The notes under the pieces: generated by a model
Database searches by the model: none
The model's input: the letters and a program-made list of their open reading frames with translations, nothing else
Told to the model about the DNA's origin: nothing
Translations under genes and position numbers: made by a program
In this document: piece by piece, positions 10,201 to 20,395 of the stretch
Layout: every line of letters begins with the position of its first letter
Numbering within the stretch: the stretch's first letter is position 1
Origin: Mesostigma viride
Taxonomy: Eukaryota; Streptophyta; Mesostigmatophyceae; Mesostigmatales; Mesostigmataceae
Direction of reading: 5' to 3'
NCBI GenBank assembly: GCA_009746045.1
Contig: RPFO01000175.1
Coordinates: 4,197,794-4,261,793 of the forward strand
Length of the DNA stretch: 64,000 bases

Positions 10201-11851
10201 TGCTGAATTGTACACGTCGGTTTCCACAGTTGGCGGAGAGATTACCATACCGACAGCCTCTGCGGCGGCGGCCAACACGATTTTTGCCCGGATGGTAGAC
10301 CTAGACTGCGGGACATCCAACGACGGGTATGGCGCGTGGGTGGTGGAGGCAAGCGTAAAAACGGCATCTAGCGTGCCCACGACCAAATTTTGCATTTTTG
10401 ACATCGGGGATGACTTGAACGGGGTATGTAACCGCATCACCATGTATTGCACATACGTCTCGAGCGTGTGGTATCTGTACATCGAGGCCAGAAGCAGTAC
10501 TTCTTCCACTGCGAGGGTTATTTCGATCCCGTTCTCCAACCTGACCGCCTACGCGACCTCCGTCAAGGGAACGAACGTCACCGCCCCCAATGACACCAAC
10601 TACCACACGTACAAGCTGTATCGGAAACGCGTTACAGCGAGCGGGACTCAGAACGACCCGGCCACTCTGTTTCAATTCTGGTACGACGGAGTGGAGTTCA
10701 ATTTGACACCGAATGCCGTCCCAGCTGCAGGTGTCATCGCGCCACAGGCCATTGCCAACGCGATTATCAATAGCACCAATAACTACCTCCGCCTCGGAAA
10801 CAACCTCGATCCCGGGAGTCTGCAGTCGGTCGTGGTGGACTACGCCCGTTACTACAATGCTCCTACAGGCCTACCGACTAGCGCTCCGATGTCCGCTCCC
10901 ACCCACTCGGGGGGGTACTTCCAGACGTTCTACGGCACCGCCGGTTATCTCACATCCAACTACAGCAAGACATCCATCACCAGGGGGTCCGCGGCCAACG
11001 GCTCCGGTGTCCTGGTGACCGGCATCGTGAAGCCCATCACTTCCCTAGCCAGCGCGACGGGCGGGTCGATCGGTACAGGTACCGGCACCGCGATGACGGC
11101 CCCTTTTCTCTGCGGCGTCGGCGGCTCCACCAAATCGAACAAGGACATGGTGGAGCTGCTCACCGTCGGCGACCCCGCCACTGCCGGCGCGTACGTCAGC
11201 GTGTGGGCCTGGCGATCGGGCCGCATCTTGATGTTCAACGGGACATCGTACACCGAGACCGTGAACCCCGTCGTGGGCTCGTCCGAGTTTGTGCTGGGTG
11301 TCCACCTGTCCGCCACCGAGCCGCAGCTGTTCATCAACGGCCAGCTCAAGTCCAGCTCCGACGCCGCCGTCATGCTGCCGTGGAGGACTATCGCCGGCAA
11401 CGTCGCCACGACCATCAGTGCCGGCAACACCGGCGCTATCCTGAGCAGCACCGCTTCCGCCCGGGGTGTTTATCTCGGTCCTCGAAGCACGTACGACGTG
11501 ACCAGCACCGTCACGACTCCCACGCTCAACGTTGGCTACAAGAACTGGCGCTTAGTGGACACCGCCCTCAACAGCATGACGGCACAGCAGATCGCCGACA
11601 CGCAGCTGTACAGGTACTCCAGCGAGTACGACTCCGGCCCTCTCACCGTCACGTACGGTTTCCGTATTGCGGACGACGAGACGCTGCAGATCGTCAAGAC
11701 CCAGGGGTCCATGGCCAGTACTACGAACACGATGCTCGGTAACATCCTCCCCGTCAGCGAGGACGGAACGGGGGCCTTGACCGTGAACTCCCTTGGCGCC
11801 ATCGGTTCTAGCACCGTGGACCCGGTTATGGATCTGACCAACAAGCGTTAA
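7205..11851 (+). CDS. Large fibre-like structural protein, 1548 aa, with LamG-like repeats
   Basis: A single uninterrupted frame from the ATG at 7205. The N-terminal third is beta-rich and Ala/Thr/Ser-rich, with phage-fibre-type phrases (VHGNLRVMGAIDG; KVNGNMQVDGTLTT followed by TEKTLRLAG at about residues 375-402). The middle holds at least two related modules of LamG/concanavalin type, each with VEAxVKT..., a central YHTYRLSR or YHTYKLYR, a WVDG or WYDG strand, LRLGN and VDYAR. The last 100 residues (YGFRIADDETLQIVK) resemble the end of the neighbouring fibre gene at 23,704-24,106. The likely role is a virion surface fibre or adhesin that binds carbohydrate. That is inferred from fold-type motifs, not from a database match. 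Confidence 0.75.
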   Translation: MSVSLSTLGTGRFKQVLTEQVSSDVQPTSSFAILSNTKIDLVPNVLNGNAVDATVLPTTDLATNEVVVHGNLRVMGAIDGALSSSSAPTVDYTKNTSTTEATNTLLASSSNHLVLQAASTAKEVIVQDSKFVAHRPTTALTTTTVPVPDILAVRAERAGAADTQEFTLGLAYGDTGSTFLSTDGNSTSKTAWRGLIDSGANDMEIKSDSQMRVSADRLATGEVRLGAGSGITLAPSIATPGADPATKIVVQAAALEDTSLAVSGVSALSETRQAHAYSTDATTIAAKRGVGNSTTGGNLWITGDTSVADSSVAVEQVKFVDSSVSTTNPSLALSAAANVSVMNDLVLTATDGDGGKIATKTGDLYLNPASGTLKVNGNMQVDGTLTTVNTTVQEAVVTEKTLRLAGTKNTVAVAWAFNGNSNLSTTGVVMAPTNASVTAGKLLLAANVSANGTASWVSPFPKNLESFEITFNVSLAGVPGAASSVKKLFSYGPLAGKLNVPASGSFGTVTIDNGGGVTSTSSSTPIRTDGTIANIKYKVVARRTYYATTAMSTFELFVDGVRCISTTGDGIALLDLLATPAFVLGGDTFTCAVSYDDIRIETVTAPSNTVTDGAGVSVLGDGAVNNVPCDRSITWQKGTTQEKGDHTGSYWQVKGGQLMLSRTIDASLRKAPGSSILLSSLPAKTGIAPAAMTEPNMWPMSAYTGTTPNFSTVDSVSALNLAYSATSAAASETWLDTWDLTGTDPLANTGTGTSGAFTISPQTGYVGNSSLQVPAQGSATNAFYVQLPDLDTGTANNGLGIWTVEARVKTTVNNTSDVLLFKLGQDFLGAGGGNQVALFLNGSNGLCLRTECPGAGDDSLLIPIATNQLATAPAINPNDGNYHTYRLSRIAVGASQGEIAPGTENTYFNLWVDGRQINVNTGSNGVIINNGTKLSHAPLVSTTQNWLRLGNTQRPALTAAVTVDYARFKNGFTNTGTDIWLGEWQFSGTSTFSTGPGSSAELYTSVSTVGGEITIPTASAAAANTIFARMVDLDCGTSNDGYGAWVVEASVKTASSVPTTKFCIFDIGDDLNGVCNRITMYCTYVSSVWYLYIEARSSTSSTARVISIPFSNLTAYATSVKGTNVTAPNDTNYHTYKLYRKRVTASGTQNDPATLFQFWYDGVEFNLTPNAVPAAGVIAPQAIANAIINSTNNYLRLGNNLDPGSLQSVVVDYARYYNAPTGLPTSAPMSAPTHSGGYFQTFYGTAGYLTSNYSKTSITRGSAANGSGVLVTGIVKPITSLASATGGSIGTGTGTAMTAPFLCGVGGSTKSNKDMVELLTVGDPATAGAYVSVWAWRSGRILMFNGTSYTETVNPVVGSSEFVLGVHLSATEPQLFINGQLKSSSDAAVMLPWRTIAGNVATTISAGNTGAILSSTASARGVYLGPRSTYDVTSTVTTPTLNVGYKNWRLVDTALNSMTAQQIADTQLYRYSSEYDSGPLTVTYGFRIADDETLQIVKTQGSMASTTNTMLGNILPVSEDGTGALTVNSLGAIGSSTVDPVMDLTNKR

Positions 11852-11884
11852 GGTGTGGTTGTGGGAGGCTATTTTTTTTACAAT

Positions 11885-11889
11885 CGATA
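11885..11889. repeat. Target-site duplication CGATA, left copy
   Basis: CGATA directly precedes the left LTR here and recurs directly after the right LTR at 20,377-20,381. A 5-bp duplication is normal for LTR retrotransposon integration. Removing the element and one copy restores a short AT-rich intergenic promoter region between two viral fibre genes. Confidence 0.85.
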
Positions 11890-12346
11890 AGTTGGATGGA
11901 GACTAGGAACGACGAACAACTGCTGAAGCTGAATGCGAATGATGATTGTATTACAATAATACAATGAGAGAGCAAAGGAAGCTGAGAGCTCAGAATGGAA
12001 CGTCTGGGCAAACTCGGGTGCTGTGGCACTCCCCAGTGCTACGCCTATATGCCTATGGCGGTGCTACCTGCAGCACACGACCAGTGGACAACTGTACACT
12101 GCAATGCCATGCGACCACGTCACTAGCATCGACTACCCTCGGCCCGTCCAGAACCGGATAACCCGGGTCTGGCGGGTCGAGCTAGAGTCTAGGCACAGTC
12201 TGGCACTAACCGCACATCGGTCCACATGACACCTCAGTACCGTACACCCTGCCGTACTGTACTGAGGTGTCCCGCTCAGCCGCGGTAGGCAATACGCGGC
12301 GCGCAGGCCGGAAATCCGTGTGTCAGCCTAAGCATCTCATCTAACT
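11890..12346 (-). repeat. Copia LTR, downstream (3') copy
   Basis: It is nearly the same as 19,925-20,376, for example in the shared stretch from GGGCAAACTCGGGTGCTG through GACACCTCAGTACCGTAC. Differences include GGAACGAC against GGGACGAC and a few 1-bp indels near 12,127-12,145. Because the element reads on the minus strand this is its 3' LTR. A polypurine-type stretch lies just inside it, on the minus strand of 12,347-12,368. Confidence 0.9.
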
Positions 12347-13460
12347 CCCATTATGTTTTCCTTTCAGGTTGAAGGCTAGCGACTTCAAGCCTGACCCTGC
12401 CCAGCTAGGAGACTGACTCCAAGCTGACTGAGGTGCTGAGCAACTGACACCCATACTGCAACATCTGGACTGAAAAAGATGGGCCCCAGAACTCGTGCAA
12501 TACTTGTGATGGCATCACGTTTAGCTCAACATGCCCGGGGAGTTCCTCCTCCTCGCGAGCTCACAAGGGAGATAGCTATGCCTGTCTGCCTATCCAGGGA
12601 GTGCACCACCAGCCAAGAAGCCATTGTAAAAAAATGCCAAGGTAACCGTTTAAGAGGTTCCATGTTGTTCCATCATCATCGCCCACTCAGAGAAAAAATA
12701 CCCAGCCAGGCTGGGTCAACTGAGCTCAGGTTACCTGCAACCTGAGGAGTGACAGTGGACAGGTTTATTGCACCCTGCACTGTCCATGTTGTACCTGCAC
12801 AACATGTGAGGACCAGCCACCCCTGCCCTGCACAGAGGGGGCTGAAGTCCTAGTGACAGGTGACAGGACTATGACATCCTGGACCTGGCCACATTGCACC
12901 TGCACAACGTGTGGACCAGCCACCCCTGCCCTGCACATGGGTGACTGAAGTCCTGGTGACAGGTGACAGGAATATTTCATCCTGCACCTGTGCTGAGCAC
13001 GTTGTACTAGACAACATGACAGCACCCATGCCTTTACTGCCACTGAACAGTGAGGCCAGGTGGCCCAGGATATCCACAGTGAACTGGGGTCCTGGGTAAC
13101 CACCTGTCAAGGGAGCTTTGACCCTCCACTTGAATGGGGGCACCTGAGCCACTGAGCTCAAGGCCAATCCACCAAGGCATACGCCCTAGTGGAAAGAATG
13201 TGAGATACATCCCATGCCCACCTATGAAGGTGTGCATAACGAAATTCCATGGTGTTGAAAAAATCAAAACAGATTTTATTGGGCATAGGGCACGCAGATG
13301 TATGAAAAACAGACTCCAACCAACCCCCCTTGCTGGAAGCCACAACCTACCCCTTGGACCTGCCCAAGGGGTACTGGGTGACCTAGGCGGCCCTGGTGAA
13401 CAGGACCCTGCTAGGCGTCCCCCCTATGGGGCAGGGTTGCCTGCTTGCCATAGGGGTTCA
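12347..13460 (-). other. Copia 3' untranslated region with an internal repeat
   Basis: No coding frame on the element strand is convincing here. A unit of about 100 bp occurs twice in tandem, roughly 12,795-12,890 and 12,900-12,985, with a degenerate third part. It includes GACCAGCCACCCCTGCCC and TGACAGGTGACAGGA. The inner edge at 12,347-12,368 is purine-rich on the minus strand and probably serves as the polypurine tract. Confidence 0.6.
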
Positions 13461-15271
13461 TCAAGTGGTACAACAGCTGGTATTGTCAGCTGCCTGCTGA
13501 GGCACTTTAGTGAGTGCATCAGCAGCGTTGTGTTTGTCCTCCACGTGACGGGTGGACTCCCAGTAGGTGGACTCCTGTTTCAGGACCACCCAGTCAAGAT
13601 CAGTGTGCACAGCATAGGGGTTAGCAAGGAAACTGAGGACTGACTGACTGTCAGTGAGCAAGTGTGCCACCACCCCAGCATTGCTGCCTGCTTGCATCTG
13701 CAACCAAACCAGCACATGATTCAAGTACCTGGCATGAAGCACTGCTGACACCACTGCCCTGCACTCAGCAGCATTGCTGCTGACAGCCTTGCGTCTATGC
13801 AACCGGCTGTACCATGAAATGAGAGACAAGGGTGCATCATCATTCTGCACAAAATACAAGCCTGACTCCCTTGCCTGCAACTTGGTAATCTGCCTGGACT
13901 CCATGGAACTATCCATCATAGCTTGGATGTGAATGGTTTTGTGGAGATCCAAGGAGTGCAAGATAAGGGGAGGGCCTTCCTGGAGAGTTTTGGTGATGGC
14001 TTTGTGACCTACTTGCATCAAGACATCATCATCAACTCTGCTAACCACAGCCAGGTGAGGTGCACACGTTGAGCACAACCACCCCAGCTTGCCTCTAATG
14101 GTAGGACAGGCTCCAGGTTTGATTTTTGTTTGCAAAACCTCCAAGCAGCTGTGCATGTAATCATTGGGAGAGTAGAGTGCACACACCCACTGGTTTTGAT
14201 GCTGCTGGAGTTGTAACATTGTGCCACAAAATTTTATGGCAGTGGTGCCCAGCTCTACTTGCTTGCCAATCTCAAAATGCTGTGACACTTGTTGAATAAA
14301 ATCATCCACAGCACGCCTTGGCCCAGCAATCAGCTGATCATCCCCATGCCACACAAAGGTGAGAATGCCATGAGGGTGTGGGACCACAAAGAAGCAAGGG
14401 TCTATGTCATCATATCTAGCCCCTAGCTTTTCAAACACAGCCTGAGCTGACATCCTGAAAATGCGAGGAGCTGATTGCAGCCCTTCAACACCTATGTTAG
14501 CTTTCAGGTACTGCTGAGGGATGTGTTTTGCCCAAACTCTGGGAGTGGAGACTACATACACCTGACCATGCCACACTTGTTGTGCTATCTCAGGTGAGCC
14601 TTTCAGGAAAGCCCTTTTAATGTCTGTAGCCTTACATACATAGTCATCCCCATCATTGAGATGACCCACAAAGACAGACAGCAAGATTTTTAGGGATGTT
14701 TGCTGAATGCCTGGCGTGTACAACTCTGCCTCTGTCAGATCAGTGGTGCCCTTGAACTCTGTCACACAAGGTCTAGCATGAAAATGACTGACCCATCTGC
14801 TGCTGGCTTATGTTTACACACAAACTTCAGGCGCAAGTGCTTGCACCCTGCAGGCTTTTTGTCAATAGGTGTGACAGGTGGAGTATGAGAAGGACTAAGA
14901 GGATCTGGCACTACCCATTCTTCCCTGGCCTTGTTAAAGGCCTCCACCCATTTTAGGAATCCTATGTGTGTGCGACAGTCTTGCTCTATCTGTTCATAAG
15001 AAAGAGGAGACATTTTAGCCACATCATGCTTGCCCAATCCAAATGAGTTGGGATGAAGTTTTTGGTTGTGAACCAAGTCTGCCACACAGGGTTCTTGCCC
15101 TGGGGCATACTTGGGTGTAGCAAATTTTACAGAAGCAATGTTGGTGTTAAGAAGTTTTTCAAGAGAAATTTTGAAATGATTCAGATCAACACCACCCATG
15201 TCCTGGATGGATAGTCTATCACTGGAGATGAGACACCAGGGTAACAGAGAAAAGGATCCCCCAAAAAGCAT
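13461..15271 (-). pseudogene. Copia reverse transcriptase-RNase H, frameshifted
   Basis: The main frame (14,765 to 13,461) carries RT motifs TDIKRAFLKG near the start and FVWHGDDQLIAG near 14,350. The latter replaces the usual YVDD box with HGDD but keeps both catalytic aspartates. RNase H motifs follow (SNAAECRA and LLTDSQSVLSFL near 13,640), then a tail with HVEDKHNAADALTK. The N-terminal part of RT (HLRLKFVCKHKPA) lies in another frame that ends at 14,762, so an indel near 14,765 breaks the ORF. It is recognisably copia-type, but the single polyprotein frame has been lost or mis-assembled. Confidence 0.8.
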
Positions 15272-15877
15272 TCCCTTTATAACCTTCCAAGACCTGAAAA
15301 GGAGTGGGGATACCGAGTATAGTCAACATGACCTGACCTAATACCTTGAGGGATGACTGCCCTGAGAAATCAGCCACATGGTGCCAGGGTGAAGGTTCCA
15401 AAGGCAATGGGGCACAGCCAGGGCACTGATAATGCTGACCTGGGCTTGTGTGTCCACTGCAACCATAAATGGGCTATTGTCATTCTGCCCAACCTTCCCC
15501 ACCTTAGCTGATCCTGCAGCAGTTTGAGCTTTGGCTCTATGAGCTGCTTGTAAAATGCGAACAGCGTCTGCTAGGCTGCGTTTGGAAGGTGCAGCTAGTG
15601 GCTGAGCTATGTTCACACTTGAAGAGGTGATAGGTTGCTGATCACCTGTTTTGCCAATGTGACCCTCTGCTGCAGGGGGCCAAGCCTGCAGTGACTGCCT
15701 GCAATCATCAAGGGTGACCTGGGTGTCACAGTGGGTGTGGCTCTCACACTCACCAGTGGGTGTTCCAAACAACCACTCACTGGGCAACGCTGGGATGCCA
15801 GGCAACTGTACAGGGCTGTCGGCCAACAGCTCTTCCTCCTCTGCCACGTCTGACACAGTTGGAAAATACAATTTCAT
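15272..15877 (-). pseudogene. Copia aspartic protease region, between integrase and RT
   Basis: The frame from 15,877 contains FMVAVDTQAQVSIISALA near 15,450, a D-T-x-A active-site strand of a retroviral-type aspartic protease. It ends at 15,338. The following frame has LLPWCLISSDRLSIQDMGG, which looks like the second half of such a protease. In canonical copia the protease precedes integrase. Here the only DTxA-like strand I find lies after it. The upstream part is Glu- and Ser-rich linker. The call rests on one active-site motif and element context. Confidence 0.5.
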
Positions 15878-17100
15878 CCTGTGAGGTGAACACCTGTGAA
15901 TTTTCCCGTGTCATTGTGTTTAACTAACACTGTCCTGCCAGTGGTGTTAAACTTTAGGATGGTGGCTGGCCCATGCCAGGTACCCACCTTGCCTAGTCCC
16001 GACTCCTTGTAGAATAGGACCTGATCCCCTTCTCTGAAGGTGGGACGTGGATGCTTTGCATCCTTGACAGCTAACCTGCTAGCTGTCTGTGCTCGCTGTG
16101 CGTTGTAGAGGGCTAGTACCTCAGGTGGATAAATGCCTGCATGCAATCCATCTGGTGTAATGACCACCCCTTGTGGGGTTTTCATGAGTGGCCTCCTGTT
16201 GAGGACTTGGCACAACCTGGTGGACCACAGAGCTCTGTCAGCATATGACCCACTGTCAGCCAGCAGATTGCCATCTTCTTTGGCTACAAGGGTTTTAATG
16301 GACCTGATGGCCCTTTCAATAATGCCTTGCCTCTCATGATCTTCTAGCCCAGCCAGATCAATAGCCTCACACCCTGGTTCATTGGCAAGACACGTGAACT
16401 GCTGATCCAGTAACAATGCCTCCACAGGGTAGTACCTGGCCTGAGCAATCAAGAGAGCCCTGAGCAACTGTGTCTTGTCCATTCCAGGTAATGGTTCAAT
16501 GGTTGTGTACCTTGACCATGCATCTTTAAGTGCCAAGTAAGATTGTCCTTTGATATGAAAGACATCTCCTACCACCCTGCCCTTGCTCTTAGGTGGGGTA
16601 GCTACATGCCACTTAGGGGGTTTGGGTGCATTGAACTGACAATGCTGGCAGTGGGATCTGACCACCTGGCATGCACGTCTGAGTGCTGCCCCCCCTATTG
16701 CTGCTGCCACCACCTCTGCACTCACTTCATGCCCATAAAGGAAATGCAACTGCAAAGCAAGCTCCTGAAAACTGATCTGAGCATCCTCTGCTGGGGACAC
16801 TCTGCACACCTTGGGAACCATAGATGTGAAGGTTGGTTTAGAGACATAATCTTCTGAAACCAGCTGTAGCACCTTTCCAGAACTGCTCACTGCTCTGACA
16901 GTGGGGCATGCAGATGAAAGAGGTGAAGCAGGCACACTCAAGCCAGCATGAGAGGGAGACTCACACTTCTTGCCGTAAGGAGGCCGCTTGCAGTCCTTGG
17001 GGTCACCGTGGGGCGGCCCGTGGCACTTGTGGCACAGGACGTCCAAATGCCCCAGCTCGTCCACGTTCTTGCGGCAGGTGGGCCGCAGGTGGTACTTCAT
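15874..17100 (-). CDS. Copia integrase with N-terminal zinc-binding region
   Basis: The frame opens at ATG 17,100 inside a Cys-rich nucleocapsid-like stretch (CTRCGMKYHLRPTC ... CHKCHGPPHGDPKDC) that continues from upstream codons. The integrase zinc region follows at about 16,640-16,760 (LHFLYGHE ... HCQHCQFN). The catalytic core has GDVFHI (D1, near 16,545), LLLDQQFTC (D2, near 16,410) and QGIIERAIRSIK (E, near 16,320). The C-terminal part ends with an SH3-like strand set (GPATILKFNTTGRTVLV). It overlaps the next frame by 4 nt. Catalytic residues appear intact. Confidence 0.85.
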   Translation of the reverse strand: MKYHLRPTCRKNVDELGHLDVLCHKCHGPPHGDPKDCKRPPYGKKCESPSHAGLSVPASPLSSACPTVRAVSSSGKVLQLVSEDYVSKPTFTSMVPKVCRVSPAEDAQISFQELALQLHFLYGHEVSAEVVAAAIGGAALRRACQVVRSHCQHCQFNAPKPPKWHVATPPKSKGRVVGDVFHIKGQSYLALKDAWSRYTTIEPLPGMDKTQLLRALLIAQARYYPVEALLLDQQFTCLANEPGCEAIDLAGLEDHERQGIIERAIRSIKTLVAKEDGNLLADSGSYADRALWSTRLCQVLNRRPLMKTPQGVVITPDGLHAGIYPPEVLALYNAQRAQTASRLAVKDAKHPRPTFREGDQVLFYKESGLGKVGTWHGPATILKFNTTGRTVLVKHNDTGKFTGVHLTG

Positions 17101-17154
17101 GCCACAGCGGGTGCACCGCTGAGAAGACTTGTCCTCCTTGTCCTGCTTCTTGTT

Positions 17155-17213
<59 letters not shown>

Positions 17214-19880
17214 GCTGTTGCTGTTGTTGTTGTTGTTGCTGGAGCTGCCCCCCTTGGAGGGAGACTGCCCCTTACCCTTGCCCTTGCCCCAGCCCCTGCC
17301 CTTGCCCTTGCCCTTGCCCTTGCCCTTGCCCTTGCCCTTAAACATTTGTCCCAGCAGGGACTTGACTTCTGCCATAGTGACAGGTCTCTTGCTCCTGTCT
17401 TCCCTCTCCCTATCCTCCTCCTCCCTCTCTTCCCCCCTGACCCTCTTTACAGAGGTGCCCATGGCCCCCTGGCTAAGGGGAGCCAAGGCCAGCTTGATAT
17501 AATCCAATGCCTCCTTCATGTCCTCCCAGTACTTTGCCATTCCTGTGGCAAGCATAGCGTAGGTGTTTTTGTCAAGTTTGAGTTTCTCAAGGAAGAACGC
17601 AGCAAGAACTTGTGATCTAGCTGCTGGACATCAGGACGTGCTTTGATGGCTAGCTCATATTTCTTTGTCTCAGCCACATAGTCCACTGATGTGACCCTGT
17701 ATTCCTCTACCCACCTGAATGCCCCATAGATGTCCACAGATGAGGGGGTGGAGAGGAGGTCAGTTAGCTCCTTCATGAAAGCCTCCCAAACTGCCCTAGC
17801 CTGCGTGTCCTGCCACTTGGGATACCTACGCTGGAAGACAAGAATGAGATTCTGAATCTGAGAAGAGGACTGATGGTAGAAATCCCCCTGCATGAGAGAT
17901 CCAAACCAATTCTTGACATTCAGTTCCTCCCTAGCCAGCTGCAGAGAGAGAAGTGCATGATTCCCCTGCTCCCTAGTATACCCCTCAGGCAGCCCCCTGA
18001 CATTAATCCTATCCACAGGACGGTTTTCATTGTAAGTGGGCAACCTAGAGGGGGATGCAGGGGGAGAGGGAGAAGATGGTGTTGCTGCTGCAGCATTCAC
18101 AGGAGAGACCTGCTGAGAGGGAAGTGCTACTTGAGTGAGCTGAGCAGGATGGGCAAACATGGGCTGTGTAGGAGGGTTAGACAACATAGGGGTGGGCTGG
18201 GTGGGGGTGTGAGTGTGTGTCACTTCCCGCCTCCTGCTGCGGGCCTCCTCCCAATCATGGAAGGTGGGAGAGAGGGACACTTCATCGTCAGTAGGGTTAG
18301 TAAGATCATGATGCAGCCAGGTAGGCAGAGTTAGCCACCTACCCGCCCCTCTCAGGATGGCGTTGTGCAGGAGCTCCAGCAAACGCACCAGACGCACCCT
18401 GCTGCCCTGCACCCTCCTCCCTGAGAGGAGAGCCTGCAGGGCAGGCAGCAGGTCGTCGCACACCCTGCGTGTGCCCGCTTGGAGGTTGGGCAGGCCCAGG
18501 ATGTGCGTGATGATTGCACACACCAGGCTGCCCGCCTCCGCGACGTGCATCTGCTGGCTCCTGTCGGCCAGCCCACGGAAGGAGGCTGTGGCTGTCTGTA
18601 TGGCACGCCACACGGCCTCATCACCCAGGGTGATGAAGTCGCGACCTTGCAGGTCGCCCTCCAGCAGTGCTGGTTGCTGCCCAGCTGCGGTGGGACCCTG
18701 AGGCCCCTCCGGCCCTGCCAGGGACTTGTCCTTGTTGCGGCTAGAGGGGGCCTGCCCCCCAGAGCCGCTGGAGGTGCCCGTGACACCCTCCATGGGGGCT
18801 GCATCCCCCGCCAGCGCCGGAGGCGCCGGCGTCGCTGCCGGGGTCCCTGCGACCCCGGGCGCTTGTGTCGCCGCCGGGGTCCCTGCGACCCCGGTGGCCT
18901 CCTCAGCCACCTGGCCCCCCACGCTGGGCGGGGGAGCCTGCGGCTGAGGTTGGACCCTCTGACCTGCCAGAGGGTCCTGGGTGGCTTCACCACCCATGGG
19001 CGTGTTGGGGGCGTCTGCCGCCCCGCGCCCCGTCGCAGGCGGCATCGCAGCCGCCTCACGCCTATCCGGGCCCCAGCCAACTGGCGTGACTTGGGGCCAC
19101 GGCCCCAACGGAGTCAGCGGATCTCCTGTCGGGCGACCACGCGCAGCGCCTCTCTCTGGCGCTGCCTGGACGCCCACTGATCAACAGTGCCGGGGTTGTG
19201 CCTCGGCCGATTGGCGAAACAGTACAGCCAAACTGCCACCTGAACCAGGGAACTGCATCCTAAGACGCCCCTCGATCAGCGTGTGCACCCGATGAACCTC
19301 TATCGCGTGATCTCCTCATCTGGAAGCACTGAAAACGTTGACGTAAATCCGGCCGTTCACCGAAATGAACGCCGGGATGTCGTCCTCCCCAAGGGGGAGA
19401 AAATGGGGGGGCGCCCGAACGCGACCGGGGGCGGAACATGTTCCCCATACCGGTCAATGTCCATGTGGCCATCTGTCGGCCCACGGAAAGGTTGCCAGAC
19501 GTCGCAGGTGTCTGCGACGAAAGCTCGAGCGAAGGCCGAGGCCTCGCAGGCGGCACCTCGCCATCCTCCTCGAGGAATCACTCCGCTCACGACCCCCGTC
19601 ACCTGCGACGGGGGTGCGTGCCCGGGGGACCTGCCCCCCAGGTGCCATGGCGGACGAACCGCCAGTGGCAAACGGACGACCGCTCGCCATCCCCGGGCGC
19701 CGGGCCCCACCTGCGGGCCCCGACGCCTGGGTGGTCAGCGACCACCGTGCGGAAGGTGACGTTGGGCGTCACCCTCGCATCGTTGGTGGAGGGCGTGCCC
19801 TCCGGCGAAAGGCGGGGTGAGGTGCGCCTGGCAGGCGCCTTCCCCTTGTTGTTGCCGTTGTTGCCGTTGTTGGAAGCCAT
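17097..19880 (-). pseudogene. Copia gag-like polyprotein, frameshifted
   Basis: The probable start is the ATG at 19,880, just inside the primer-binding site (MASNNGNNGNNKGKAP). The frame breaks near 19.6 kb. The longest part (19,177 to 17,516) has no ATG of its own and holds a Pro/Ala-rich N-terminus, then a capsid-like helical region ending EYRVTSVDYVAETKKYELAI. A further shift at about 17,550 leads to KYWEDMKEALDYIKLA, a Lys/Gly repeat tract (KGKGKGKGKG from CCTTGC units) and a long Asn run from (TTG)n on the plus strand at 17,155-17,245. After that the frame moves into the zinc-binding region. Gag assembles retrotransposon particles; no enzymatic motif is seen. Confidence 0.65.
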
Positions 19881-19924
19881 ATCTTTTTTTTGATTGTAAA
19901 AAAAATATCGAACTTTTCAGTCCA
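19881..19924 (-). promoter_or_regulatory. Copia primer-binding site and leader
   Basis: Directly inside the 5' LTR the minus strand reads TGGACTGAAAAGTTCG. It starts with TGG, as expected for pairing with a tRNA 3' CCA end. I cannot say which tRNA is used. A poly-T/A stretch separates it from the ATG of gag. Confidence 0.65.
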
Positions 19925-20376
19925 AGTTGGATGGAGACTAGGGACGACGAACAACTGCGAAAGCTGAGAGCGAATGATGATTGTATTACAATAATACAAT
20001 GAGAGAGCAAGGAAGCTGAGGGCTCAGAATGGAACGTCTGGGCAAACTCGGGTGCTGTGGCACTCCCCAGTGCTACGCCTATATGCCTATGGCGGTGCTA
20101 CCTGCAGCACACGACCAGTGGACAACTGTACACTGCAATGCCATGCGACCACGTCACTAGCATCACTACTCGGCCCGTCAGAACCGGATAACCCGGGTCT
20201 GGCGGGTCGAGCTAGAGTCTAGGCACAGTCTGGCACTAACCGCACATCGGTCCACATGACACCTCAGTACCGTACACCCTGCCGTACTGTACTGAGGTGT
20301 CCCGCTCAGCCGCGGTAGGCAATACGCGGCGCGCAGGCCGGAAATCCGTGTGTCAGCCTAAGCATCTCATCTAACT
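19925..20376 (-). repeat. Copia LTR, upstream (5') copy
   Basis: This is the 5' LTR of the minus-strand element. It differs from the copy at 11,890 by about a dozen substitutions and small indels over 450 bp. Its right end CATCTAACT is followed by the target duplication CGATA. Confidence 0.9.
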
Positions 20377-20395
20377 CGATATATAAAACCGCGTC
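20377..20395 (+). promoter_or_regulatory. TATA-like promoter of the split fibre gene
   Basis: GATATATAAAACCGCGTC lies immediately before the ATG at 20,396. The copia target duplication CGATA forms its left edge, so the retrotransposon inserted at the upstream end of this box. A promoter role is inferred from position and AT content. Confidence 0.5.

Larger units (their letters stand above)
11890..20376 (-). mobile_element. Ty1/copia-type LTR retrotransposon, about 8.5 kb
   Basis: The element is bounded by LTRs of 457 bp (11,890-12,346) and 452 bp (19,925-20,376) and flanked by CGATA duplications. Its genes read on the minus strand from gag at about 19.9 kb to RT-RNase H ending at 13.46 kb. 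Integrase lies before RT, as in copia. The LTR ends are AGTTRGATG...CATCYAACT, not TG...CA. The LTRs differ at roughly a dozen positions, including small indels, and the ORFs are broken several times. It is therefore older than the element at 21,085. It sits between the stop of the 1548-aa fibre gene and the TATA-like box of the next fibre gene. Confidence 0.9.

Noticed and set aside
18357..19180. Long plus-strand ORFs opposite copia gag
   Set aside because: They are antisense shadows of Ala/Pro/Gly-rich gag codons without motifs.
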